Assembly: GCA_029378245.1 (NCBI GenBank)
Contig: JARKIF010000063.1
Span: forward strand, 1 to 64,000
Reading direction: 5' to 3'
DNA: 64,000 nt
Source: Roridomyces roridus
Lineage: Eukaryota > Basidiomycota > Agaricomycetes > Agaricales > Mycenaceae
A program made the translations under genes and the position numbers. Position 1 is the stretch's first letter. Every line of letters starts with the position of its first letter. Of the stretch, positions 10,031 through 22,040 are shown piece by piece. Below the pieces are notes generated by a model. That model was given only the letters and a program-made list of their open reading frames with translations, did no database searches and had not been told where the DNA came from.

Positions 10031-12324
10031 TTAATGGGATCGATACTTCAACCTCCCTCCGCGCCCAATTTCAGCCCGTCCCCCGAGCGCGAGGAGGCCA
10101 ACCGGCCCCCCACCGACCTCATCACACCCATCTCCAACCCATCCCGGCATCTGATCCAACACTGCGACGTTTGCCGCGCCGTGCCTCGGGAATAGCAACA
10201 ACATCTCGGGTTCATTCAACCCGTCGATATCAAACTCTGGAATCGGCCACAACGGTGCCCCCACAGCCGCTCCAATCCTCAACATCGCAAACGCATCAAG
10301 GGTAGTCGTCCAGGTGGGCGTCCACCAAGCATACACAGCCAAAGCGAGCAGCATGAACAGGAAGCACGCCATCACTAAGGACACAAGGATGATTCCTTGG
10401 ATGGAGACTACCGGGATCTGCGTGTCGCCGCCCATGTCGTAGCTCACGCTCAAGGACCCGGACCCATTGAAGATTGCCTGGTTAGCGAGGAATGCGGCTG
10501 CGGAGAAGGCGTCTGCTATGGCACCCTCTGGGTAGAACCCGGGGACGGGCACAAACGAGGAGAGGTAATAGATTATCTGCAGCTGTGCCGTGTCGGCGAG
10601 ATTTGGGTGGAGCGGGAGTGCGCAGCCAGAGATGGGATTATCAATCTGCTCGCCGGGGGTGAAAGTAAGAGGGATGAAGGGGACGATTCCGCCCATGCAT
10701 TGGCTGTAATTGTACAACGCCAGTGCACTGTTGGCGTCCATCCCGAAGGAATTGGACTGGAGTGCCTGCACTCTGACATCTATGAACGAGTCGACACCGA
10801 AGAGAGCGAGGACGGTTTGCAGCAGAGGGCCTTGGCCGGCGCCGTCGTTGAGATTTAGAGTCGCATTCAGAGCCGGGTCGGTGGACTTGGTGGTGATGAG
10901 AGTCGTCGTGGTGGTACGCCTGGTTTGCGGTGCCTGCTCATCGGACGTCTGAGGTTCGCAGCTCGAGTCGCACTTCCCCAGTGCAAATACGGTCGGATCC
11001 TCCTCCAATAGAGGGCCCGGCACTCCACCGTTCATATAATTCGGCAGTTCAAAGAACCCTGCACTCGTGTTGACGGTGATGCGAGAAAAGTACGCGCCGG
11101 TGGTGATATTCGCTTGCCATCCAGGAGCACAAGTGAGCGTCACTGCGAGGTACAGGACCTCGGAAAAGTCCTGACGATCTCGTGTCGTCTGCCAGATTGA
11201 ATCGGTCATTTTCGTCGGCATACAAGCCTCGAAAGAAAACCCAGGCCATTCGTCCTGCGCAGAGATATTCTGGTATTTGACGTATAACGCATCCGGCAGC
11301 GCATCGCAATTCTGGGGAAAGTCCCCCTGCGTGATGTTCTCCATGGATGCCGTCGAGTTGATGCGCGGGGAAAATTGGCGAATCAACCCGGTTGAGAACC
11401 CCGAGGGCAGCTGGGTGAAGAACGGATCTGCAAGTGTGGACAAGTAGTCCAGCGAGTACTGCCCGCCCGAGATGATACAGGCAAGTGGGGACGCCGCCGG
11501 GCTCATGGTGGTGTCGCTGCACCAGGGATTGCGGGACCAGAGTTGAGCTTGCGGGGTGCTGGGCAGAGTCGATGAGAGGCGAGCGCGAAGCAAGGCAGTC
11601 GTCTCGCCCATGTCGCCGTTGACGAAATATGCACCGAGCGTGTCGACTGCAAAGTCGAAATTCGCACCCGTTATCGGACTGGGCCAGGTGGGCGTCTTGA
11701 TTGTCTTGGTCGAAAGATACAATTGCTGAAGCGGGGCGATGATACTGCCTGTATTCGATCAGCATGGCAGAGAACGAAAGGAAGGGGACGCATACCAAGC
11801 AGGTTTAACACAATAGCCACTACGAGGAACGACGAGGAAAATGTCACCCGTCCGAAAATGCTCGCACCCAGGAGCTTCGCCCACATCACGGGCTCAACCC
11901 ACGCCCTATTCGCCAGCGTCATCGTCTGCCTGAGCGTCAACCTTCGGCGCTGGTAGAACGCTACTGCCGCCCGCGTGCAAACTGCGGTCGTCACCGGGAT
12001 GGTCAGCGTCGCAACGACAGCGGCGAGCACCCGCGCAGCCCGAAACCATTCTTCGCTTCGCAGGTATAGCTCGGTGCTGGGAAACCAGGACCCGTATTCA
12101 ACGCTTTGGTCCGCGGTTGAGACCGTGTAGAGATGGAGGCCGATGGGTTTGAACGAGAGGTAGCAGGTCGCTGTCCATGCGACCACGGACATTGTCGCGT
12201 AACAGAGGACCAAGAACACGATCGAGACCGAGTATTGTAGCGGGGAAGATGAGTTGGTGGTCTTCTCCTCGGGTGAGGGTTCCCGGTCGGGTACGACGCC
12301 CGTTGAGCGCTGGCGGCTTAGCAT
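10031..12324 (-). CDS. Large multi-pass membrane protein of unknown function
   Basis: Two exons, 12324-11796 and 11748-10031, sum to 2247 nt (748 residues) in phase. Predicted membrane helices lie near residues 32-55, 96-116, 155-176 and 627-652. Between the third and fourth is a long, presumably extracellular segment of about 450 residues with many potential N-glycosylation sites and a Thr-rich stretch (TRRTTTTTLITTKSTD). The C-terminal tail is about 95 residues. The layout is common for uncharacterised basidiomycete surface proteins; I recognise no catalytic motif. It stands alone, divergent from the DUF6533 gene across 1.3 kb. Confidence 0.85.
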
Positions 12325-13617
12325 CGGTAGAGCGGAGAGAAGCCTCGAGAAAATTGGTTACTGATGTATGGATTATATGCGGAGATCCAGCGTGCGATCA
12401 GCAACCGCCGTTGGACAGCTTCAGCCCTTCATGTGCATAGATCGCAAATCCAAGTTAACTGGACCAGAAACAACGGAATCGGAGAGGTGGGGAGTCACCC
12501 AGTTACTATGTGTATCGGGCGCAGTGATACTGTCAATTGCGAGACACTGAATGTTGCTTGAAGCGCGAAAAAATGGACTTCAAGTTTTCGTCTTTGCATC
12601 CGCACCTGCTCGGTCCAAAATCATTAGCTTCCGCTTGGCAACGTCTTGTGGACCGAAGGGGTGCTGATGCCTATGTTTAAGCAACGTCAGACTGAAGCGG
12701 AGCAATTCCTGGATCCGGAGGTATCCAGGTTTGAAATCAGTAATTGTCCGTTTCAAAGATCGAGCAGATTCTCCCACACTCTCTTTGCTCGTAGTTGTCC
12801 TTATATGATAGTATTTGTTGCCCGACAAGTCGGCAGTCGGGCATTTCGGCTGGTGCAAGTACTGGTGAGCCGGTTCATGAATCATGATCAAAGTCCGGCC
12901 GGAGGCCCAGGACTAGATCCGGGCTGCCAGCTAATGGGGAATATCCGGAGGAGCCAGGTCCGCCCGGAGGGCAATGTGTATAGGAACCGCACAGAGAGGA
13001 AGGGCATGGGGCCTTGAGGCGCTTGATTCTTGAGTCCCAGAGATGAGCGTACGCGCGTGCGATAAGAGCCCCGGGTGCTCAGTGCAGCGGAACAGCGACA
13101 AGTGAAAGTCCGAAGCCTCCCAAACAAGCGCATGGGTGGCGGCGGGTGGGAGCAAGAAGCAGGCTGCAGCCGTCACGCCGTGACCCGAGAAAACGTCCGC
13201 GTGATCAACGAAAGCGGAACTCCGCATCAGTTGCGTTGATCGGGGATCACATACCTTCGTCCGTCCGCAATCTCGATCACTGGTTTCTACGCGCACCGCT
13301 ATATCTCTCCGATGCACGATCAAAATCTGATGACTCACTCGAAGCTGATCCGGTCAGAAAGAATTCACGCTGGACGTCGACTGTCGCGGCGGCTATCCAT
13401 TCTCTATTAACCACGAGTTTAGTCTGAGCGGGTCGCAGGCAAGGATCATCCCGAACAGAACACTGATATTCAAATCCTCTCTCGGATGCTCATTCGCATC
13501 TGATCCGTCCCATGGTATCGCACGCCCCATTATCCAGGTTCGAGACGCCACGGGAATTCCTGAATAAACGGCCACCTCCCCTCCCGCCCATCTTCCTCCC
13601 CCCCCTCATCCTCGACT
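12325..13617. other. Intergenic region between divergent genes
   Basis: About 1.3 kb, presumably promoters for the membrane-protein gene (-) and the DUF6533 gene (+). Nothing else was recognised. Confidence 0.4.
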
Positions 13618-15138
13618 ATGGCCGTCGTCGACGACCATAAGACCGTCGAGTTCTCGACACTCAGCCTTTCCATCTCCATGTCCGCCGTCGGCACGTCGCC
13701 TCCTTCTTCCATCCGTGGCGCTATCTTAATTCTGCTTCTAGTCATCCTCGTCTACGATCACCTCCTCACTCTCGACAGAGAAATCGCGTACATCTGGATC
13801 CCATTGCGACGCAAACGCCGCAGCGCGGCTTGGTTCCTCTTCACGCGATATTTTCCCTTGTTGAGCACCATCGCGATGTGTTTGACCAATTTTGGGGACT
13901 ATACGATTGAGAAGTGGGTTCAATGACTCGTGGTTAAAAAAGCTGAAGTCTACTAGATGCAAACACTACAAACTCCTACACGGCGTCCTCACCTTGGCGC
14001 AGGAGTTCATTGTTGGATGTGAGGATCCCCAATGTTCCCTTCATTCATTCCGAGAGCCTTCTTTTCAGGCCATCTAATCCTCCGCGTATACGCAATGTAC
14101 GATCTCAACAAGACAATCCTTTCCATCCTTCTCGCCACTGCTGCAGCCACAGTCGCAATCGGCGCGGTGCGTACATACATTTCAGGCGCCGGCAGAAACT
14201 GGGCTGTACCTCATCCTGATTCATCGGCCAGTGGTCAATCGTACCTACGGGCACCCCACTGAGCGATACCATAATTACTTTGCCGGGGTGTCAAACGCCG
14301 GTATCCCACGCTCAGTGAGAATTCCAACAGATTCGACGCCCCCGTTTTTGATTTGCTTTCTACATTCCAGATCAATTCGTACGTCTAACAATCTGTTCTC
14401 CGCCGCCGCTCTGACTATTCCTAGGCATCGCAGGTGCATGGGAAGCAGAGTGAGATCTTTTCAACACCGCGGGAGATACGCATTCATTAACTGGCAGACT
14501 CGCATGCGACGCACTGATCGTGGGCCTCATCGTCTTCCGCGCCTTCCAACTGAGGCGAGGGCAACCGGTATCAATCAAACCTGGCTCGCCGTTCAAGATT
14601 ATGGTCCGTGATGGTGAGGTTTCTCTAAATCCGGATACTATCTGCCGCGCGCTGAGTCCTGACAACTACCGATAGGTGTGATGTACTTCCTGTGAGCGCG
14701 CATTGCGAATTCTCCTATCTACGCTTCTTGAATCGAACGCCAGGGTCATCTTTCTCGCGAATCTGGGGAATATCTTGATGTTGAGCGTGCGTCGTATCTT
14801 ACTTTCTTTGACTGCATACTCACTCGGTGTCAGCTCGGTTCTGTACGTTCCAAGCTCCAGATCGCTCCCTTCCGGCGCCTTTCTTTGACTGACCCGGACC
14901 CTTGTATCACTAACAGAACAACACCTCCGGAAGTCTAAGTTGGTTCACCGCATCGTGGGTATTCTCATCTCCCATCCCTCCTTACTCATTCCTTGACAGA
15001 ATCTCAGTCGTCATGATAACACGCCTCATGCTCAACCTACACGCCGCCGCCGACGTTTCAGATTTGTCTTCCTCTCTGATGTTAGGCACGTTGCACGGGG
15101 TCGACGAAGATGATACAGGGACGGTGCAATTTTCTTGA
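13618..15138 (+). CDS. DUF6533 integral membrane protein
   Basis: Eleven exons: 13618-13913, 13957-14018, 14069-14166, 14186-14300, 14425-14449, 14498-14613, 14676-14691, 14744-14786, 14834-14842, 14917-14954 and 15000-15138. They sum to 957 nt (318 residues) with all phases matching. The N-terminal segment (YDHLLTLDREIAYIWIP followed by FLFTRYFPLLSTIAMCL) is the DUF6533 signature. A chain of hydrophobic helices follows, and the C-terminus has the family motif SVVMITRLMLNLH. DUF6533 proteins are multi-pass membrane proteins highly amplified in Agaricomycetes, with no known function. Two micro-exons (16 and 9 nt) would be missed by most predictors. The 14166-14186 intron is only 19 bp in this model, so the exon 3 to exon 4 junction is the least certain. 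Convergent with the caspase-domain gene. Confidence 0.8.
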
Positions 15139-15668
15139 ACCGGACTTGAAATTGCCGGGAAGGGGAGGAGGAAAGGCACGGGGTGTTGGTGTATGTCGTT
15201 GATATAGTTGATGATGAGACAGGAACAGGCGGATCACGGGGCTATAGTGATAGGGTACAGAACCACGCCTCAAGCCTGAAAGATCAGCCAAACATTAGTG
15301 AAGAAAAGCTGGGGAGATGCACGCCGCAAAAGGTCGACCCCGGAGGAGGAACCGGAAAACAACGAGCATTTCTTATGGTTTGCGCGGGCCAGTAATTTTT
15401 TGGAATCCCGAAGGTCAACGCAGACTCCGAAAAAACTCCGAATCTAGGAACCTTAGGAGAGCAAGGGAGTCTGGAGAGGTGTGCTGCTACGTCTTGGGAC
15501 ACTCTTGGCTGGGTGATCGCAGACGGAAGCAATGAGTTTAGGAGCAAGGGACACGGCGTCCTCGGAGATGAGAAATGATTGCCAACCGTACTAAGCAGTC
15601 AACGGGAACAGAACTTCAACATTTTCAATACCGACGCAAAGCAAAAGAGAATCACAAGTACATATCTA
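15139..15668. other. Intergenic between convergent genes
   Basis: 530 bp between the stop codons of the DUF6533 gene and the caspase-domain gene. No gene or repeat was recognised. Confidence 0.4.
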
Positions 15669-17833
15669 TCAACCCTCCTCAACAGGCTCCACCGCCCTCA
15701 TAGTAACAACAACCCTCTCCGTATCCCACCGATCCCTCTCCGCCTCCTTCACGATCATCAACCTCCCCACCCCCGCATGCAACGCATCCTCCCTCCGTAT
15801 CCACTCGAGATACAGCGGCTGCGTCGCTACAAAGAGTTTGAAGAACCCAGAACTCACGAGTTGCCCTTCCTCGAGCTCGAATTCCATTCCCGCGTCGCCG
15901 CCGAATCCAATTCGCTCGATTCCGCCTTTTTTGGGTATAGGAGGCGTGCCGGGGATGTGAGTGTATATGGGCTGGAGACCAGGTTAGCTTCACGAACGAA
16001 TACGATGAATGGAAGGAGACATACAAAGATCGTATAATGCTCGGGATCAAAGTAGAATAGATACGCAAAGACCTCCGAGTGGCTGTTGTTGACAATCTCA
16101 AAACCATACTTGACGCCCATCTCGGAGGGAATATGCGCAGCCAGCGTCTTGCTCTCCTCGTCCACGTGCACGAAATCAACGAAATCAGGATCCCGCCTCC
16201 GATCGGGGCGTTCGCCAATAAGGCGGAACATCTTTAGCTCACACCGCCCACCAACAAGCCGAAGACCCGGCACGTCATTCGTCCTGAAGAGAAAGTGATT
16301 AAAGTGCGCTATTTCGTTAAGGATGTTGGGAAGGTTGTCGTGGTTGGCGTTGAGGGGAATATACACGTCGACCACGCCGTCGAGCTGCATGGCAGACGCA
16401 CAGCGCTCGACGATGAGCATCCCGCCATCTTCGTCCGTATGCAAGAGCACATGCGCGTCCTCGAGCGGCGACTCGACGTATCGGTGGTTGACCCACGCAT
16501 CCTCGAATTCCGTCGGAAACACCTCGCTCTTGTGTGCAAAGTCCGACGCGAGAGCGACGCGCAGCGCTGTCTTTGGATTGTTCCAACGATGAGGGACAAC
16601 ACGCGCGTTTTGAGCGATTTTTTGGTCGGGATCCACAGGGACGAGTACGGATTCGTGCATCTTCACACTAGCAGCACGAAGAATGACCGGAATCGCACTC
16701 TGCTGTGTCTCGTCGTACACTGCGAATTCGGTACCAGCGACAACGCCGGCGATGCTTCCCAAGTCGATGATGAACGAGCCCTGGGAAGACTTGGCCCGCC
16801 CCGGGGGTCGCAGAGAAAGGACGCTGGCACCACCGGAAGGATATCCCTTGCCAAATATCAGCCGCCCGTCGTTGAATCCAATACAGCTGGGTTCTTGCGG
16901 TGCCAGGATTTGCTTGTCGAGCGAAGCGTGCAGCTCTCTGTATGTCGTGTTCTTGAGCGGGAGCAGTGCACTGAGCCGTGCAACGAGGGTGCGGGTGAAG
17001 CGGCCGTGGACCGTTGGGTCGTCTGCGGTGCTGGATTCGCGTGCGGGCTCGGTTTGTTTGCACGCCGCCAGGATTACGCAGATTTGCGTTGCGGAGGTGA
17101 GACGCCCGGTCGGAACGAGGAGGTTGCGGTCGAGATCGGCAGGGATGGGCAGGGAGGAGTGCAAGGGCGAGCGTGCAGTCCCGCCGTGGGCGTCAGTGAG
17201 CTCTTTTCGAGCGATTCCACTACTATGGCACGAGTCGAGGACGACGGTCTGGGAACAGTCAGCCTGGGGAAGAAGAAGAAGAAGAAGAGAAAACCCACGC
17301 ACGATGTTATCGCCCTTCTTGTAAGCGAGGTTGAGCAAAAGTGCGCCCAACACATAGTCCGGGATACCGTGAACGTATTTCCCGTTGATAATCGCGTGCT
17401 CGTCGTGTGGGCAGATGGTCTCGATCTTGCCATCCATCGACAGCTTATTGTCCGTCGCATCCACGCGGCTTCCATGCCCCGCGAAGAAGAATATCATCGG
17501 CGTATCGCGTCCATCGGGAATGGCGGGGTTGTTGAGGAGGTGAGAGGTGAAGGCATCGAGGATCCCACTGCGAGTGGCATCTTCGTTGAGTAGTACTTTG
17601 GCTTGAAGATCGCGACCATTCTGCTTGCAGTAGAGCTCGAGGAATGATTTGAAGAGAGTCGCGTCGTTGACACAGCCTTGAAGCGGAGGCAGGATGTCCT
17701 GTGCGATGTACTGCAGACGTGTAAGGTTCTCAGTATCGGGGCCAGAGCCAGGACGACGCGCCTTGTTGATTCCAACGATCAGCGCAAACACCTGAGGCTT
17801 CAGGTTAGGTTGTGGGACGGAGGCATTAGCCAT
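15669..17833 (-). CDS. Caspase-domain (metacaspase-like) protein
   Basis: Three exons, 17833-17303, 17248-16025 and 15971-15669, total 2058 nt (685 residues). The N-terminal 230 residues form a C14 caspase-like domain: FALIVGIN strand, FFFAGHGS with the catalytic His near 120, and VVLDSCHSSG with the catalytic Cys near 184. The first intron (17249-17302) is 54 bp and open in frame, so an ORF reading would insert 18 residues into the strand before the catalytic Cys; splicing gives GDNITVVLDSC, the family form. The long C-terminal region occurs in Agaricomycete caspase-domain proteins and has no assigned function. Family members cleave after basic residues or act in stress and cell-death pathways; activity here is inferred from the intact dyad. 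Confidence 0.9.
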
Positions 17834-18794
17834 GAGAATGGTGTGGAAGTGTGGAGGAGATCAGGGCCAGCTGATCTTCTTATAGCTGATCTTCCGGCGC
17901 TTATGACGCCACAAATTCAATGCCAGCGACCAGTCACTTTAGACGCCATAGCGACGGCGTCGGGGCCATAAGCGCGCGGACGTGTGGACAAAACAGGCTG
18001 TGGGGCAAGAGTGAGTCCGACATGCATGGGAACCTGAATCATCGCACACCGACGTCTTCGGAGGTGCTATCGAGATGACCTTCTTTCTGCACGGAGAATC
18101 TTGAACAGTGGAGGACACAGCCAGGAGAAGGGACGCGGGTGATAATAGGTAGCCGGAGAAGAAGATGGGAGTCGGGAACAAGAGGCGCTGCACCGCATTC
18201 GCGCACATCAAGATAATCAGATGGGACCTGAGGCAAAGTATACGGTCATTGGCTAGCCAAGTTCGTCGGGCATACAGAGCATGGTTTGGGCAAGAGCGGT
18301 CCGGGGATGACATGCCGTGAAACTCGGCGCTCGGCGAGTGGAGCTTCTCGGATGGCGGCATGGGCGGGTGGCCTCAAACGAGAAGCTCGACTCAAGACAG
18401 GTCTGGGTGGGTGGGTGAGTAAATGAGGGTGGGAGCAAGAGGGATTGATCACCGATCAGACAGGCACGGGCAAACAACAACAATGCCCTCTCTCGTTGGC
18501 TAGCCGGCTTTGCCCAGTGACTCGCAGGCTCGTCACTGATCAAGCTCTCAACACTTGTGTCGGCGAAAACATGCCGTAGATTTCCAGCTCCCCACAAAAA
18601 AGTCAGCTGTTCTTCTCAAGTTATGCCAAATCCAACACTGCAGTCACTGCGGTGCGTGCCAATCTTGTCAATCACCATTTACTTATGAGTACTGCGAGCT
18701 CGAGACCCGGGCACTGTTGCCTGACATTGTATAAGTGATTTATTCACCGGCACCTGCCCTGCATTTTTCGCAGGCGGAAGAAATCAAAAAGACC
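17834..18794. other. Intergenic, promoter side of the caspase-domain gene
   Basis: About 960 bp upstream of the ATG at 17833. No ORF or repeat with support was seen. Confidence 0.4.
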
Positions 18795-18802
18795 CTATAT
18801 AC

Positions 18803-19270
18803 CAAGGGGTATCAAAGATAAGGAATTGCCTATTATAGGAGGGGGGAGGGGGGTCCCTCCGAGGGCTGAAAAAAAAGTTTGGTACCAAATTTCTGCAGAA
18901 CACTGGGAAGGCTCTGTTTGCTTGGCTAGCCCACTGAACAGAGTCCCAGTGAACTTTCTCAAATTCTTCAGTACATGGTCCCGATTTGATCACGTGTCCA
19001 GATAGTCACGTGCTCCTGTCACGAGAGGATCCCATCAACTCAGAATTTCAGTGCAAAACCCCCCATCTTGGGGTCCAGAGCTAAGGGAATGACTTAGAAG
19101 CCATTTAGAAGCATTTACAGCAAGCAGGAGGGTCGAAATACCCCAAATAAGCTGTTTTGATGCATCCCAAAAAGGAAATTGCCTTTTATAGAGGGGGGGA
19201 GGGTCAGCCAATTTGGCTGAAATAAAAAATTCGAGGTGATGTACTGAACTCTTATCTTTGGTACCCCTTG
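18803..19270. mobile_element. hAT-type MITE A with 8-bp target duplication
   Basis: Terminal inverted repeats CAAGGGGTATCAAAGATAAG (left) and its near complement ending CCCCTTG at 19270 bound 468 bp. The 8-bp sequence CTATATAC flanks both ends (18795-18802 and 19271-19278). An 8-bp duplication and a CAAGG terminus fit the hAT superfamily. The body has two related subterminal blocks, each with an AATTGCCTATTATAG-like stretch, a run of G and a GGCTGAAA..AAAA stretch. No coding capacity. MITE B at 32430-32884 is the same family in the opposite orientation. Confidence 0.88.
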
Positions 19271-19278
19271 CTATATAC

Positions 19279-19737
19279 ACATCTGTAAAAGAGACTAATA
19301 CACATCGCGCATGCCCAGTTCCCGGATCGAACAGAAACGTGACAATCTGACTGACTTGGGCTTTGGCTCTGGAGGAGTCTGAGATCTGCGGCCTTGCTAC
19401 GTATGATTCTTGGGGTGAGAAATCGTATCTGAGTACAACTTGAATGCGGAATTAACAGTAGCATTCAGTCTCCCGTAGACAACCCGTAGACAGACGCTAC
19501 ATCGTGCCCTTAACACTCGTACCACGGTTTGATGCACGGCGCCCGTTCGATCCGGGGGGGCTGGGCGTGGCGGCGCTGTAAGGAAACTTTTTTTTTTGGC
19601 CTTGATCCGAAGCCGCGGCCAGCCGATTGGTTCGCATACTGAACGAAATAACGATCACGTTTCTCCATTCCACTTGAACGAATATTCTACAAAGAACACT
19701 GTTTATCAGACCGAACGGTTCCTCCACGAAAAATTGT
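19279..19737. other. Intergenic; two B-box-like motifs
   Basis: A diverged CCGGATCGAACAG lies at 19322-19334 and CCGTTCGATCCGG at 19543-19555. No gene was recognised. Confidence 0.4.
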
Positions 19738-20653
19738 TTAGAGACAGAAAGTGATCTGGCATCATCATCAACCGTCAGAGTTTGATCATCATGGGCCATG
19801 CCGGCAGCTACTTACAACCAAGTTGACATTGTTCGTCTGGCATTGAACCTGGACGCCGGTGTCAGTGGGCACGTGGAAGGCGGTGGTGCAGCCTGGAAAA
19901 GTGCCTAGGATGCAGTAAGTTTTTGCGGGGATCAATCCAGATTTTATCGGACGTACAGTCTGCGCCGGTATTGTCGCAGCCATTGAAGTAGCTTCATTAT
20001 GCGCTTGTTGAGCATAGGAGCCAGAGATCAGACATAAGACGACATACCCGAAACCCGTGGTCACAGAGAAAGAGTGGCTATGAGTGCGTCAAGATACATC
20101 ACAACAACGAGTTGAAAATGACGAACGGAGGGATGAGGGAGAGATCAGTACTCGAGCCGGCGCCGGGGCTAGTGGGGTTCTAGAATTCATCAAGTTCAAG
20201 TCGGGACTGCTTCCATATTCTTGACGAGCGACATACGCGGAGCGTGGTCTCGAGAAGAGTGCAACCCTCGCCGTTGAAGCCGCACGAACCTTTGGATGTT
20301 CAATAAAATTGACCGTGCATTCTTCAACAGGACAACGCACCGGTCTGGAGGTAACCAATGGCACCGATGAGGGGTCCGTTGATGGTGACGGAGGCTAAAA
20401 TCCATGATGTGTTCAACATCTAATGTGAGTTGAAGGCAAGCGGCAAATGCACCTCCAGTGGAAAGGACTTGGCCGGTTTGACTGATGAGCGTTGGCTGCA
20501 CTCAACTATGAGAACTGCACGACAAGGACAAGGGAAAAAAAGACGAACGGTTCCAAAACCACACCTATTGTCAAAAGTGACGGTGTGAGACTCGCCGCGG
20601 ACGGCGCTGACAGCGAAAGCCAAGAGAGCAAGTGTAGCAGTGAAGCCGAACAT
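19738..20653 (-). CDS. Secreted glycopeptide-like cysteine-rich protein, copy 2
   Basis: Nine exons: 20653-20549, 20495-20453, 20394-20341, 20289-20237, 20179-20127, 20077-20048, 19991-19957, 19904-19816 and 19755-19738. The total is again exactly 480 nt (159 residues). Exon lengths 105, 43, 54, 53, 53, 89 and 18 equal those of copy 1 at 6356-7189; the 65-nt exon of copy 1 is split here into 30+35 by an extra intron (19992-20047). Signal peptide MFGFTATLALLAFAVSAVRG, all eight cysteines conserved, C-terminus ITFCL. Copies 13 kb apart in opposite orientation with perfect exon conservation indicate an older duplication under purifying selection. Function unknown; probably extracellular. Confidence 0.9.
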
Positions 20654-20712
20654 GGTAGAGTACAGAGTGAACCTGAAGTGGACTCTGATTCTGCTGGTTG
20701 AATTGGCTGGCT

Positions 20713-20719
20713 CTTTATA
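20713..20719 (-). promoter_or_regulatory. TATA box of the second glycopeptide-like gene
   Basis: TATAAAG on the minus strand, about 60 bp upstream of the ATG at 20653. Confidence 0.55.
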
Positions 20720-21320
20720 CTAGGTAAGTACACGGTAGCTCCGCGACGGCCGCCCAGAGAAGCAAATGAATGCGGGAACAAAGGATCCGTGAACTTGACT
20801 CGAAGATTCCGGATTAGCGATCAGGTTCCTCCGGCAGGCATGGAGGAAGGTATTTCTGTCCGGCGAAGCAGACGGCAGGTACGGCCCGGCCGGGATGGCA
20901 GAAGGTAGATACTTTTTCGGGCTCAGTGACTGCCCCGTTGAAGATGGACATCCTAACCTGCCGGAACTTCGCAGTTTTCAACACCCCTTAGTGAGGAACG
21001 GGATGCTGTATGCCAAGGACGTCCTTCGACCCTAAGGAAAGTCTTCGTATGCTAATCCGGTACCGAGTCTGCGCATATATCGATTCGAGAACAAGCCATG
21101 AGAGTGCGGACTAAAATATTTTGCCGTCCGCATCATTCCATCATCAGTGCTGCCGCTATGATTTTGATTTGATCTGAGGCCTGAGGCCGTACGTATGTAG
21201 CAGGAAGGAGAATACCCCGATGCCCCGGCTGGTGCACCGTGCGACTCATCGGATTCGCGACGCGTCGCTTTGAATTTTGAGTCGTCAGATGATGTCCGTT
21301 TGCTATCGTGAGGGAAAAAC
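20720..21320. other. Intergenic
   Basis: About 600 bp between the glycopeptide-like promoter and the hydrophobin relic. Nothing recognised. Confidence 0.35.
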
Positions 21321-21530
21321 GCAGGCCAGAGTGAGATTCTGGCTTCCCAGTGTCGTAGGTACGTGGTATCTAACATCGGGCGTACACCGCTCAAAGTGAA
21401 AACTTCAAAGATAGAAGACAGTATATTTTGGGACATTGAACAGGGACTCACCAGGCGTCGAAAGTTACAAAGTACAACATCGAGAACATGAAAGGGCGCA
21501 ACGTTTCCTCCACCGACCAAATGAAGCAAG

Positions 21531-21810
21531 TCAGAGGGTCATCGGGAGGCAGTTGGCGCTGAGGTTCCCCCACTCGCGTCGGGCCCGGAGGATGGTGTGC
21601 CCACCGCTGGAATATCTCGAGCTCTGTGAGGCAGGAAGAGACTGGCCAGTTGCTACCGACGACGGTGCTGGGGGCGACGGGGACGTTGAGCCCGGTAAGG
21701 TTGAGACCGAGGAGGGCGGCAACTGGAACCCGTTGATAAGCTGCGTGCGGTTGCAAGCAAGGCTCGGTTGTGCAAGTGTGCTCCTCAGCGACAGAACGCC
21801 TTGAATCTGA
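21531..21810 (-). pseudogene. Hydrophobin relic
   Basis: The minus strand encodes AALLGLNLTGLNVPVA and then VVGSN, aligned with the intact hydrophobin at 59105-59530. After an intron position conserved with it, the sequence reads CGG..REWGNLSANCLPMTL and stops at 21531-21533. Several conserved cysteines are gone, the second intron has a GC donor where the intact gene has GT, and no clean first exon or signal peptide is found. The 3' flank (about 21330-21530) is homologous to the flank of the hydrophobin copies near 57560-57756 and 59531-59730, so the duplicated unit includes downstream DNA. Confidence 0.7.
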
Positions 21811-21919
21811 CACAAGAAAACAAATCAAGAATAAGGTACGTCCAACTCCACAGCAGCGAGCGAGGCTCTAGCTGAACTGTAAATCCTCCAAATAAATCAA
21901 ACTCTTCTCAACTCAGAAA

Positions 21920-22040
21920 GCCCTTCGACCTGTAACCCTTCAAACGCTTCGACCCTTCGACCTATAACCCTTCGGACGCTTCGACGCTTCGAACCCTTCG
22001 GACGCTTCGACTTGTACCCTTCGAACCCTTCGAGAAATCA
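21920..22040. repeat. Degenerate CTTCGACC/CTTCGAAC repeat
   Basis: Short units of 8-12 bp such as CCCTTCGACC, CGCTTCGACG and CCCTTCGAAC repeat head to tail. They lie upstream of the hydrophobin relic. Confidence 0.7.

Noticed and set aside
10397..10858. 153-codon open frame on the plus strand
   Set aside because: Antisense of the large membrane-protein gene; no independent support.
16295..17593. 432-codon open frame on the plus strand
   Set aside because: Antisense shadow of the caspase-domain gene, whose exons and catalytic motifs are clear.
21032..21529. 165-codon open frame on the minus strand
   Set aside because: Lies in the 3' flank shared by the hydrophobin copies; same flank elsewhere is not open in this frame.
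21920..22040. Possible CRISPR-like or telomeric array from the TTCGACC repeats
   Set aside because: Units vary in length with no spacers; not a telomere motif; simple degenerate repeat in a eukaryote.
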